A DNA stretch of 64,000 nucleotides, from the NCBI RefSeq assembly GCF_947500765.1, contig NZ_CANMTH010000008.1:1-64000 (forward strand), in the 5' to 3' direction. The stretch comes from an uncultured Formosa sp. Lineage in GTDB: Bacteria > Bacteroidota > Bacteroidia > Flavobacteriales > Flavobacteriaceae. A model generated the notes under the pieces. That model was given only the letters and a program-made list of their open reading frames with translations, made no database searches and was not told the DNA's origin. Of this stretch, positions 26,882 through 37,700 are shown piece after piece. Both the position numbers and the translations under genes were made by a program. Each line of letters starts with the position of its first letter. The stretch's first letter is position 1.

Positions 26882-28507
26882 ATGAAAAAGGGATTAGCTT
26901 GCGTTTTTATTTTAATGAGTGCTTTGCTACACGCACAAACCACTTATTTTGTAGATGATGTTATTGGTAACGATACTAATACTGGGACTCTTAAAAGTGC
27001 CCCTTTTAAGAGTATTAATCGTGTTAATCAATTACACCTAAAACCAAGCGATTCTTTACTTTTTAGACGCGGTGGCACATGGACAGGAAATTTAATACCC
27101 AAAGGTAGTGGAGCAAAAAATAAGCGTATAGTTATTGGTGCGTATGGATCTGGACCTGTTCCCGTTTTAAATGCTAAAGGTGTTCGTTTTAAAAACGAAA
27201 CAGCTTCATATACCATTCGCTTATTTAATCAAGAGTATATCGAAATACGTGATTTAAAAATTGAAAACTTTAAAGCATCAGAAGAACCAAGACAATATCC
27301 TTTAAAAAAAAGTTTAGTATATGTAAATACTCCTAAAATGGGAATTTATATTGAAGGAAAAGATTGTGGGACACTTCACGATATTCAATTAATAAATTTA
27401 GAGATAAGTGATGTAAATGGAGATATGAGTACTAAACACAATGGTGGTGTTTTTGCAGAAATTACATGGAATAAAGATATTTTGAAACGTGTAAAATCTA
27501 ATTTTGATGGCTTTTTAGTGGTGGGATGTCATATTCATGATGTAGATAGAACAGGCTGGTCTAATAGTTCTGTTTGGGATGATAGATCTCTAAATAGTAC
27601 TTGGGGAGATAAGCTTGAAAATGGAAAGATACACAATTGGTACCCGAGCGAACATATAGTTTTTAGAAATAATAAGTTTGAAAGAGCTGGAGCAAATGCA
27701 TTAATCGTAAGGGTAGCAAATGCTCCATTGGTAGAATATAATTTATTTGAATATAACGGGTTAAAAGGTAGTGGAAATGCCTCTTTTCCTTTTAATTGCG
27801 ACAATGCATTGTTTCAATATAATGAAGCTGCTTATACTTTTTATAATACGGCAGCAGATAGTTGGAATGGAAAACCAGATGTAGATGCCGGCGGATTTGA
27901 TAGCGATTGGAATTGTAAGAATACTATAATTCAATATAACTATAGTCATCATAATGGTCATGGTGGTGTTTTAATTTGTTGTGATGGGGCTAGTAAAACA
28001 AGCTTTAATGATGGTACTATAATTAGATATAACATTTTTGAAAGTAACAACCACCATATTGTTCGGAATTCCGGAACAACTACCCAGACACAAATTTATA
28101 ATAATGTGTTTTTTGTAAGTGAAGATCAAGATCCTGTACAAATTATATTTCATAAAAGTTGGAATGGGCTACCAAACCAAACCGTATATACCAACAATAT
28201 ATTTTATGCTTTAGGGGCAAAACATCGATTTGATTTAGGGAAAAGTACAAACAATACTTTTTTAGCAAATACCTTTTATGGAGGTATTATTAACACACCA
28301 TCAGATGTAAAAAAGAATACACACAATCCTTTATTTGTTAATGATACACCTTCAAAAACCAATTGGAAATCGTATTTACGATTTTTATTACAAAAGGAGT
28401 CTTCAGAAATTAATAACGGTATTAAAGTTCAAGGACATCCTAAAAAAGACATGCTAGGTAATCCTATAAAAGGGAATCCTGACCGAGGTGCTTTTGAAAT
28501 GTTTTAA
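26882..28507 (+). CDS. Secreted right-handed beta-helix protein (lyase-like)
   Basis: A 541-residue protein with a type I signal peptide (ALLHAQ) and otherwise one right-handed parallel beta-helix. It begins YFVDDVIGNDTNTGTLKSAPFKS and GGTWTGNLIPKGSG, and has a conserved core with HDVDRTGWSN, WDDRSL, DAGGFDSDWNCKNTIIQYNYSHHNGHGG. Two larger proteins downstream share this block. Such folds host polysaccharide lyases and some glycosidases; acidic pairs such as the DSD and the D-R-T-G segment are possible active-site residues. It has neither CBM nor sorting tail, so it is probably periplasmic. No family assignment is made. Confidence 0.62.
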   Translation: MKKGLACVFILMSALLHAQTTYFVDDVIGNDTNTGTLKSAPFKSINRVNQLHLKPSDSLLFRRGGTWTGNLIPKGSGAKNKRIVIGAYGSGPVPVLNAKGVRFKNETASYTIRLFNQEYIEIRDLKIENFKASEEPRQYPLKKSLVYVNTPKMGIYIEGKDCGTLHDIQLINLEISDVNGDMSTKHNGGVFAEITWNKDILKRVKSNFDGFLVVGCHIHDVDRTGWSNSSVWDDRSLNSTWGDKLENGKIHNWYPSEHIVFRNNKFERAGANALIVRVANAPLVEYNLFEYNGLKGSGNASFPFNCDNALFQYNEAAYTFYNTAADSWNGKPDVDAGGFDSDWNCKNTIIQYNYSHHNGHGGVLICCDGASKTSFNDGTIIRYNIFESNNHHIVRNSGTTTQTQIYNNVFFVSEDQDPVQIIFHKSWNGLPNQTVYTNNIFYALGAKHRFDLGKSTNNTFLANTFYGGIINTPSDVKKNTHNPLFVNDTPSKTNWKSYLRFLLQKESSEINNGIKVQGHPKKDMLGNPIKGNPDRGAFEMF

Positions 28508-28580
28508 AACAAAAAAAGAGTTCCTAAAAATGAATAATAAAATTAAAGCAAACATTTAACTAACTAAATTAACCAAACTA

Positions 28581-31577
28581 ATGACAAAAAATTACAATCT
28601 ATTATTAATTGCATTATGCTGTTTATCGGCTTATTTTAATGCTAGTGCCCAGGATTATGGTACGTTTACTCATAATGTGAGTGAAGATGCTTATATCCGA
28701 GGCGGATCTAATAGCGAAGTGAACTATGGAAGTGAACTCGAATTATTAGTAAAAGGGACGGTAGACAACGAAAAAAATTACAGAAAATCTGTTTTAAAAT
28801 TCGATTTATCAGATACATCTTACGATTTAAATGGTTCGGCTAAAGCTGTACTACGTTTACATGCCAATAATTCTAAAGCAGCAACAATAGGTGTTTATGA
28901 ATTAGGGGATGGATGGACAGAAGACACTGTAACTTGGGATAATTTACCAGCTATAGGCGATCAGATAGCAACCGTTGAAATGGATGATGACGGCATATAT
29001 TATGAATGGGATATTACTAGTTATGTGCAAAGTGAGTTAAGTGGCGATAAAATTGTATCTGTTGCTCTTAATGATCCTTTAACATCTGCTACAACAATTG
29101 GCTTTAATAGTAAAGAAGCCGAATTAAATATTCCTTATTTAGCGATTATTATAGATAATCCTAATTTATCTTCCATTCCTGCAACTCAAGATGCAGAAGT
29201 GTTTTATTGGGGAAAAGCTTCACACGATAAAAATTATGGTTCTGGAGACGATTTATCTGTGCGTTACGATGATAATGTTAGTAGTTGTTCAGATAGTTAT
29301 ATTCAATTTAATATAAGTAGTATTTCTGAAGCTAAAGAAACCATACTATTAAAACTGTATGCTTTTGAAGTAGAGCGTGCATCAGAAATTTCTGTGTATG
29401 GAACAGCTACAGAAGCATTATGGTCAGAATCTACTATTACTGGACGAGACAAACCCTTAGCGACAGAACGTATTGGAGTGTATGATGTGTCTACAATAGG
29501 TTTTGTAACCTTAGATGTTACAAATTATGTTAATAAAGCAATAGAAGCTGGATGGACAGATTTAACTTTAATAGTTAAAGAAAACGAAGGAGCTAAAATT
29601 TCATTCAATTCTAAAGAAGCAGACAGTGACGGGCCACAATTAATGGTAAGTGATATTACAAGTAGTTATATGGAGCCTACAGTAATGTCTGGAACATTTT
29701 ATTTTGATTCAGAAAATGGAAGTGATGATAACAATGGTACCTCTGAAACAACAGCATGGAAAAGCATAACAAAACTAGAAGATGTTACACTTTCTCCTGG
29801 AAGTGAAATTTTATTAAAACGAGGCGGAGTTTGGAGTGGAGAAGATCTTGTGTTTAAAGGTTCTGGAACAGCTAATAGTCCAATTGTTATTGATGCTTAC
29901 GGCACAGGAGATAAACCTTTATTAGAAGGTTTAGGGCAATCTACAGGACTTATAAAATTATTTAACCAAGAATATATAGAAATTTCTAACCTGCATATCA
30001 CGAATTTAGGAGCAGTAAAAGATGGATTACGAAGAGGTATTCATGTGGTTGCCGATAATTTTGGAGCACTTCATCATTTACATTTTACAGATTTAATGTT
30101 TACAGATATTAACGGAACAGATGGCTTAGATGGCGGTGTGTATGCGAATGACGATGATGAAAAACGTTCGGGAGCTATCTTCTTAGAAATTAGAGGAGAC
30201 GATGTACAAACATATTTTGATGATATTTTATTAGATAAATCATATTTCTACGATGTTTCTAATACTGGTTTTGCTAATATTTCTCATTGGTCTGATTTAA
30301 CGATTGATTCCGATTTTACTAGTAACACAGTCCCAGGAACATCTAACGACGATTACGTGCATAATTTTGTGCCAAGTAAAAATGTTTTAATTAAGCGAAA
30401 TCGATTTGAAAATATCAATTCGCAAGGTGTAATTATACGTACAGCCGAAGATCCAATTATGGAATATAATCTATTTTATTATTGCTCTATAGGGAGAGGT
30501 TCTGATAATGCTTGTTTTAACTCTAAAACAACAGGAGCAATCTGGAGATATAATGAATCTTGTTTTACAGAATATACAGAAGGAAAATCTGATGGAGCAG
30601 GAATAGATTCCGATCTTAGATCTAAAAACACCATTATAGAATATAACTATTGTCACGATAACGGATATGGTGGAGTCATTACAACTGGAGGAAGTTTTGA
30701 AGGCGCCTTTAATGATAATACAATTATAAGATATAATATGCTTTTTAATAATGGCATTAATAGTGTTAGAATTTGTAATCAAAATACCAATTTGTTAGTG
30801 CATAATAACTTGATATATTACGATAATGCAGAGGCTTCTAATAGTTTAGTATTTACACATTTAAGTGATGTTACAACTCAAGGTCCAACAAATTCTATAG
30901 TAACAAATAATATTTTTTACACAACTAATAACAATGGAACATTTACTGCCGATGTAGAACCTACAGATTCTAGATTTGAAGACGTAAAATACAGTAATAA
31001 TTTATACTACGGTATAGATCCATTATACCAATATCCAGACGATACAAATAAAGTAACAGCAGATCCATTATTTATAGACGGTACTGTGCCTACTCAAGAT
31101 ATTGGAGGTTACCTGCTTCTAGGTAGTGATGGTTTACCAACAGGAAGTGTAAGTTATGATTTTCTTTCAGGTTTCGGATTGTCTGAAGCATCTCCTGCGA
31201 TAGATAACGGAAGTCTAGAAAATATAACAGAAGTACCTTCTATCGATTTTCAAAATAATACGGTTTATGTAGGAGACACCATAGATATAGGGCCATTTGA
31301 GAATGCTAGTACATTAGGAATAGATGATAATAATTTAATAACAAAAACTGTAGTTTATCCTAATCCGGTTTCAGATATTTTAAATATAAAAACAACATCA
31401 GGAAACACTGTAAATAAGGTGAGTATATACAATGCTTTAGGTCAGTTTATTACAGTTGTAAAAACGTCATCTATAAACACCATTTCTTTAAATAATTTAG
31501 GCCTTAAAAGTGGTATGTATTTTATTAAAATAGAAGGTGATTTTGGAACTGAAATTAAGAGAATTTTAAAGAAATAA
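28581..31577 (+). CDS. Secreted two-DNRLRE beta-helix protein with T9SS tail
   Basis: A 998-residue secreted protein. A signal peptide (~1-23) is followed by two DNRLRE/CBM96-like modules (~25-190 and ~195-360; e.g. EDAYIRGGSNSEVNYGS, VLKFDLSD, WTEDTVTWDNLP, and their second copies). A beta-helix starts near 370 (FYFDSENGSDDNNGTSETTAWKSI), with GAGIDSDLRSKNTIIEYNYCHDN. The last ~80 residues (VVYPNPVSDILNI ... KSGMYFIKI) are a type IX secretion sorting domain. It is likely displayed at the cell surface, where the CBM-like modules hold an acidic glycan. Catalytic function is unproven. Confidence 0.7.
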   Translation: MTKNYNLLLIALCCLSAYFNASAQDYGTFTHNVSEDAYIRGGSNSEVNYGSELELLVKGTVDNEKNYRKSVLKFDLSDTSYDLNGSAKAVLRLHANNSKAATIGVYELGDGWTEDTVTWDNLPAIGDQIATVEMDDDGIYYEWDITSYVQSELSGDKIVSVALNDPLTSATTIGFNSKEAELNIPYLAIIIDNPNLSSIPATQDAEVFYWGKASHDKNYGSGDDLSVRYDDNVSSCSDSYIQFNISSISEAKETILLKLYAFEVERASEISVYGTATEALWSESTITGRDKPLATERIGVYDVSTIGFVTLDVTNYVNKAIEAGWTDLTLIVKENEGAKISFNSKEADSDGPQLMVSDITSSYMEPTVMSGTFYFDSENGSDDNNGTSETTAWKSITKLEDVTLSPGSEILLKRGGVWSGEDLVFKGSGTANSPIVIDAYGTGDKPLLEGLGQSTGLIKLFNQEYIEISNLHITNLGAVKDGLRRGIHVVADNFGALHHLHFTDLMFTDINGTDGLDGGVYANDDDEKRSGAIFLEIRGDDVQTYFDDILLDKSYFYDVSNTGFANISHWSDLTIDSDFTSNTVPGTSNDDYVHNFVPSKNVLIKRNRFENINSQGVIIRTAEDPIMEYNLFYYCSIGRGSDNACFNSKTTGAIWRYNESCFTEYTEGKSDGAGIDSDLRSKNTIIEYNYCHDNGYGGVITTGGSFEGAFNDNTIIRYNMLFNNGINSVRICNQNTNLLVHNNLIYYDNAEASNSLVFTHLSDVTTQGPTNSIVTNNIFYTTNNNGTFTADVEPTDSRFEDVKYSNNLYYGIDPLYQYPDDTNKVTADPLFIDGTVPTQDIGGYLLLGSDGLPTGSVSYDFLSGFGLSEASPAIDNGSLENITEVPSIDFQNNTVYVGDTIDIGPFENASTLGIDDNNLITKTVVYPNPVSDILNIKTTSGNTVNKVSIYNALGQFITVVKTSSINTISLNNLGLKSGMYFIKIEGDFGTEIKRILKK

Positions 31578-31686
31578 TTTAAACATCTGCTTTAAACTAA
31601 TTTTTAAATCGATAAAGAGTATTGGATTAAAAATAAATGCAATACAGTACTCAAACAAAAGGATGTAAAAGTGCTTTTGAAAACAA

Positions 31687-34410
31687 ATGATAAAAAAGAC
31701 AATTAAAATGAATAAACAATTTTATATTTTACTAATAGCAATAGTATCAGTGTGTAGTGTATTCTCACAATCACGTGAAACGTTTACCATTAACAATAGT
31801 TGGAAATTTTATCAGGGCGATTTAGATATTTCTAAAGCAGATGTAATTCAAGAGTCTGCAAAAAGTGACAAGCATTGGCAAACCGTAACGATACCACATA
31901 CATGGAATAATATAGATGCTACAGACGACACTCCGGGATATTATAGAGGTATAGGTTGGTATAAAAAAACACTGTTTATTGAAGCAGTAGCGTATGCTAG
32001 TACTAAAACTTTAATTTATTTTGAAGGAGTTAATCAAGTTACAGACTTGTATGTAAATGGTGAATGGGTTGGTCAGCATAAAGGAGGATATTCTAGATTT
32101 CATTTCGATATCACTAAATTTTTAAAGTACGATCAAGAAAACACATTCGCTGTAAAAGTAGATAATAGTCATAATGTAGATGTTCCGCCATTATCTGCAG
32201 ATTTTACATTCTTTGGAGGTATTTATCGCGATGTGTTCTTAATAAAATTAAATGATGTTCATTTTTCTATGGATGATTATAGTTCTTCTGGAGTGTATAT
32301 TTCTACTCCAGAGGTTTCTAAAACCTTAGCGAAAGTAGAAGTTAAAAGCTTATTAAATAATGAAACAAATCAAAATAAATCTGTTCGTGTAATAACTAAA
32401 GTTCTCAATAAAGAAGGACAAGTTGTGTTAACAAGTCATAAAAAAATTAAGCTTAAAAAGAACGAAAAAGGTAAACAAGTTACAGAGGAATTACTGATTG
32501 AAAATCCGTTATTATGGTCGCCTAATCATCCGTATTTATATACTGTAAATACGAAGATTGAAGATGTTAAAACAGGAAATCTTTTAGACGAATCTTTAGA
32601 GCCTTTAGGACTGCGTTGGTTTAAGTTTGATCCCGAAAAAGGATTTTTTCTTAATGGAGAATATTTAAAATTAATAGGAACGAATAGACACCAAGACTAT
32701 TTAATGAAAGGTAATGCGCTAACAGACGAAATGCATGTTAGAGATATTCGTTTATTGAAAGAGATGGGAGGGAATTTTTTAAGAATATCTCACTATCCTC
32801 AAGATCCAACAGTGTTAGAAATGTGTGATAGATTAGGAATTTTAACATCTATTGAAATACCTATTGTGAATGCCATTACAGAATCTGAGGCCTTTACAAA
32901 TAATAGTTTACTTATGATTGAGGAGATGATGAAACAAAATTTTAATCATCCTTCTTTAATTATTTGGGCGTATATGAATGAAGTCCTTTTAAGATTACCA
33001 TTCGATCAAAAGAAAGAAGCAGAGCGTTATAAAGTATATACCGATAATGTTAAAAAATTAGCCTCAAAAATTGAAAGTAAAATTAGAGTTTTAGATCCAG
33101 ACCGATATACAATGATTCCAAACCACGGAGCCATTACAAGATATAAAGAAGCTGGTTTAACAGCTGTACCCATGATACTTGGTTGGAACTTATATCAAGG
33201 GTGGTATTCTGGAAAACTAACTAGTTTTGATTCAACCTTAGATGAATTACATGAGTTGTTTCCAAATCAAGCCATTATAATTACAGAATATGGTGCAGAT
33301 GTGCACCCGCGTTTACATTCTTTTCATCCAGAACGATTTGATTATACTGTTGAATATGGAAATAAATATCATGAACATTATCTTGAAGCTCTAAAAAAGA
33401 GACCTTTTATTGTGGGAGCAACCATGTGGAATTTAAACGATTTTTATTCAGAGTCTAGAGGGTATGCACAACCACGAACAAATTTAAAAGGAATTACAAG
33501 TTTAAACCGAGAGAAAAAAGATACGTGGTGGTTATATAAATCATACTTATCTGCAAATCCCGTAATTAAATTTGGTCAGAACGAATGGAAAATTAGAGGA
33601 GGAGTTGCAGATCCTGGAACAGATTATTGTACTCAACCCATAACTGTTTACAGTAACGGAGACACTGTTAAATTGACGCATAATACAGTTAACTATAATG
33701 CTAAGGTTATAAATAATATAGCTAGATTTTCTGTGCCTTTTGTAAACGGAAAAAATGTATTTGTTGCAACAACCACTATGAATTCAAAAACATATACAGA
33801 TGTATTAGATGTTGATTTTAGATTGGCTCCAAATAAATTTTCAGAATTCAAAGACGATTTTTACGATCTAAATATTCTGTTAGGTTCTAAACGTATTTTT
33901 GAAGATAAAGTAAAATCTCAAGTATGGATTCCAGAACAAGAATATTTTGCAGGTAGTTGGGGCTATGTTGGTGGAGAGCCTTTTAGACCCAAAACTAAAT
34001 ATGGAAGTTTACCTAGTTCAGATTTAGATATTATAGATTCTAATAATGATCCAATTTACCAGACACAACGTGTTGGAATCGAAAAATTTAAATTAGATGT
34101 GCCAGATGGTAAATATATTGTGTCTTTAGGATGGGCAGAATTAGTATCAGATAAAGAACATGAAAAATTGGTATATAATCTAGGAAACGATAAAGTATCA
34201 GAGCATGTTTCAGATCGTGTTTTTAATATTCTTATTAATGGCAATTATATTGAGAAAGACTTGAATATTACAGAACAGTATGGAGTAGAACGTGCTGTTA
34301 CAAGAAAATACGAAGTTATTGTCTCAGAGGGTATGGGAATTATTTTAGACTTTGAAAAAATTAAAGGCAATCCTATTCTAAATACCATACAAATAAGAAA
34401 AATTTTGTAA
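31687..34410 (+). CDS. GH2 glycoside hydrolase with malectin-like C-terminal domain
   Basis: A 907-residue secreted enzyme; an alternative ATG at 31708 would start MNKQFYILL and gives an equally good signal peptide. Sugar-binding domain ~30-185 (PHTWNN, GIGWYKK, FEGVNQVTDLYVNGEWVGQHKGGY), immunoglobulin-like ~190-305, TIM barrel ~306-600 with GTNRHQDY and RISHYPQ. Acid/base Glu432 is in AYMNEV and nucleophile Glu534 in IITEYGAD. Residues ~760-907 read as a malectin-like domain (VGIEKFKLDVPDGKYIVSLGWAE). GH2 covers beta-galactosidases, glucuronidases and mannosidases; glucuronidase is attractive because UxaC needs free glucuronate, but this is inference. Confidence 0.85.
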   Translation: MIKKTIKMNKQFYILLIAIVSVCSVFSQSRETFTINNSWKFYQGDLDISKADVIQESAKSDKHWQTVTIPHTWNNIDATDDTPGYYRGIGWYKKTLFIEAVAYASTKTLIYFEGVNQVTDLYVNGEWVGQHKGGYSRFHFDITKFLKYDQENTFAVKVDNSHNVDVPPLSADFTFFGGIYRDVFLIKLNDVHFSMDDYSSSGVYISTPEVSKTLAKVEVKSLLNNETNQNKSVRVITKVLNKEGQVVLTSHKKIKLKKNEKGKQVTEELLIENPLLWSPNHPYLYTVNTKIEDVKTGNLLDESLEPLGLRWFKFDPEKGFFLNGEYLKLIGTNRHQDYLMKGNALTDEMHVRDIRLLKEMGGNFLRISHYPQDPTVLEMCDRLGILTSIEIPIVNAITESEAFTNNSLLMIEEMMKQNFNHPSLIIWAYMNEVLLRLPFDQKKEAERYKVYTDNVKKLASKIESKIRVLDPDRYTMIPNHGAITRYKEAGLTAVPMILGWNLYQGWYSGKLTSFDSTLDELHELFPNQAIIITEYGADVHPRLHSFHPERFDYTVEYGNKYHEHYLEALKKRPFIVGATMWNLNDFYSESRGYAQPRTNLKGITSLNREKKDTWWLYKSYLSANPVIKFGQNEWKIRGGVADPGTDYCTQPITVYSNGDTVKLTHNTVNYNAKVINNIARFSVPFVNGKNVFVATTTMNSKTYTDVLDVDFRLAPNKFSEFKDDFYDLNILLGSKRIFEDKVKSQVWIPEQEYFAGSWGYVGGEPFRPKTKYGSLPSSDLDIIDSNNDPIYQTQRVGIEKFKLDVPDGKYIVSLGWAELVSDKEHEKLVYNLGNDKVSEHVSDRVFNILINGNYIEKDLNITEQYGVERAVTRKYEVIVSEGMGIILDFEKIKGNPILNTIQIRKIL

Positions 34411-34735
34411 TTAAAAGCATTTTTTTAGCGAGAATTATCAATTTACAATGAAGTAGTGGCTCTTATTACTATAGTTCATCTGTAAAGATATCTCATAATA
34501 TAACATTACATTTTTTATCACTTAAAAACCTATAATAAAGAATAGGGTAGGGCGTTTTGTGCTAATACTATCGCATTAAAGTATGAGTATTTGTTTTCAA
34601 TTTTTAGTGTAGATATGTGTTTAAGTATTTGGTAATTAAATTATTGTGTTTAAATGTTAGGATAATGAGATACGGCTAAAAATTCAATTTTATTGATTTT
34701 ACAATAAACTATATAATAAACTAATTAAAACCAAA
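34411..34735. other. Gene-free 325-bp spacer within the PUL
   Basis: AT-rich with no convincing ORF, hairpin terminator or TAnnTTTG box seen on the plus strand. It is far longer than the other gaps in the run, so it may hold a separate promoter for the two last PUL genes. Confidence 0.5.
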
Positions 34736-37700
34736 ATGAAAAAATTACACACACTTTTACTGTTACTCGTAACAGTGGGCTCCAGTCTTGTTGCCCAAAA
34801 TATTCAAACATTGAGTCCAACAGATGATACTTACGCTGATGGAGGAAAATCTTCAGAAGTATTAAATAATACAGAACCAGAACAAATGTTAATCAAAACA
34901 GGATCAACAAGTGCTTATACACGTTCTGGATTTATAAAATTTGACATTTCTAATCTAAGTTTGGCAGATGTTGGAACAGCAAAATTAAGATTGTATTGTT
35001 ATAATACACAGAGCACGAATATGGAAATTAGCGTTTTTAATGCCGATGAAAACTGGAGTGAAAATACGTTGACTTGGGATAATAAGCCAGTCGCAGAATT
35101 ATCAGCTATTCGAAGTCAAAAAGTAACTTTAGATGCGTATGTCGAATGGCAAATTACGAAAGTTGTTCAAGATGCTATCTCAGACGGAAAAACAAGCGTT
35201 TCTTTAAGTCTGTCTGATTCAAATGGAGATAATAAATTAGCACGTTTTTATACTAAGGAATCTTCTAATGCCAACAAACCCCAATTATACATTAGTAGTG
35301 AAATAGAAAATTATCAAGCTTTAGAGGTTATCGATGATGCTATGGTAATTGGAGGAACAAATGCAGATACTAATTACGGAACAGATTCAAGCATACAAGT
35401 AAAAGGAGGGTCTTCTAATAATAGCTATGTTAAGAAAGGACTTCTAAAATTTGATTTAAATCTAATAGATCCAGATAAAATCAGTTCAGTAGGGACAGCA
35501 AGACTAAAATTATATGTTGTGGGTACAAATAATTCTACACCAGATATAAATGTATCTGTACTAGCAGTAGAAAATAGTTGGGATGAAGCCACCGTTACTT
35601 GGAATATGTATCCTACAATTATAAATACTAGTCCTTTAAGAACGACTAAAATTTTACCTGATGAATTAAATAAATATTATGAATGGGATATTTCTTCTCA
35701 TGTTATTTCAAAATTAGCAGAACAAGGTACAGATGGAATTTTATCTCTAAGTGTTTTAGATCTTGAAGGTGCTAATAATGGAATAACTTTTAATACAAAA
35801 GAAAATACAAACTTACATCCTGTATTAGAACTCCTTGAGGTGCCAACAAATATACCAGATCAAGACACACCTGTTAGTGGGATATATTATGTAGATAATG
35901 TTGATGGAAACGATACTAATAATGGAGACACTCCCGATACTGCATGGAAAAGTTTAGAAAAAATAAATGAAATAACTTTTGGTGCTGGTACAAGAATCTT
36001 ATTTAAAAGAGGACAGTCTTGGACAGGAACTTTAAAATTAAAAGGTTCAGGAGAGTCTAGTAATTCAATTATTGTGTCAAGTTATGGAGATGGAAATAAA
36101 CCTATTATTAATGGTGCAGGTGCAACGGAAACAATTCATTTAGATGGTAATGAATATGTTGAGATAAGAAATTTAGAAATAACCAATTATGACTCGTCAG
36201 AAGAAGGCGGAATTTCTATGGAAGCATGGGAAGCTAAAAACATTACAGACTGGTATGAAAACCCTGCTGCTGGATACGATTTAACACCTAACACAAATAA
36301 GGTGGGAGTTAGAATTAATGCACAAGATCTAGGGGAAGTTAATCATATTCATTTGGTTAATTTAGATATACACGGTATAAATGGAGATAATGATGATAAG
36401 AACAATGGTGGAATTTATATGGAAATAAAAGGAGTCTTGGTGCCTACGTATTACAATGATTTTTTAGTTGAAGGATGTCATATTTATGATGTAGATAGAA
36501 CAGGAATGTCAAACGTAAGTACATGGGATGATAGAACTTTAACAGATGCAGGAAACTGGACGCCTACTTTAAATTTTGTAGTTAGAAATAATATTTTTGA
36601 AAGATCCGGTGCCAATGCATTGATCTTAAGAAACGCAAAAGACCCAATGATTGAACATAACTTATTTTACCAATCTGCAATAAAAGGTTCTGGTAATGCT
36701 GCGTTTAATTTTAATACAGATGGTGCTATATTTCAGTATAACGAGTCCAGTTTTACAAAAGGAAATATAGAAGATGAAGATGCTGGCGGACTAGATAGTG
36801 ATTTCAGAACTAAAAATACCATTCTTCAATATAACTATGTACATGATAATGCTTATGGTATGTTAGCAACTGGAGGAGGATCTAATGATTCTTTTAACGA
36901 TAATACTATTTTTAGATACAATGTTATAGAACGTGATGGTTTAGTTGCTCGTGAAAATGGAGAGAAATTTGTATTCAAACTATCGGGACAAATAACCAAT
37001 ACTACATTTCATAACAACGTTATTTATTTGTCTCCAGAACAAGAAGGTGTAGATTTGATGTTTCATAAACAATGGAGACGAAAACCAGCGACTACAAATT
37101 ATTACAATAATATTTATTACTTAGAAGGGGATAATCACAGCTATAATGTGAGTGCAAGTACAGGAAATACATTCTCTAATAATTTATTTTATAAAGTAGG
37201 TTCGGGTATTACAGTCCCAACCGATAATAATGCTTTATATGCAGATCCTTTATTTGTGGCTGTTAATGCAGGACCAGAAGGCTATAAGCTTACATCTAAT
37301 TCACCTGCAATTGGTTCAGGAATGGAAATATCAGGAAATGTTTCAATAGATTATTTTGGAAATACAGTACCAACTTCTGGAACTATTGATATGGGCGTAC
37401 ATCAATTTAGTAATGAAAGTAGTGCGAACACTCCCGGAGGTTTTTCTAAAGATGAATTTGATGTATACTTACTAATTGGACAGTCTAATATGGCAGGTCG
37501 TGGAGAAATTGGAGATTTAGATGAAGTGCCTTTAGAGAATGCATATTTATTTGACGGGACAAATTGGGAAAATGCAAAAGCACCATTAAATAAATATTCA
37601 ACAGTTAGAAAAGATATTGAATATCAAAAATTAAATCCAGGTTATACGTTTGCTAGAAAATTAGCAGCTTATACAAATAGAGGTATAGGACTGGTTGTAA

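Noticed and set aside
30471..30782. 103-codon open frame on the minus strand inside the beta-helix gene
   Set aside because: It is opposite a well-supported coding sequence, is low in complexity (I/N/S-rich) and shows no domain or start context.
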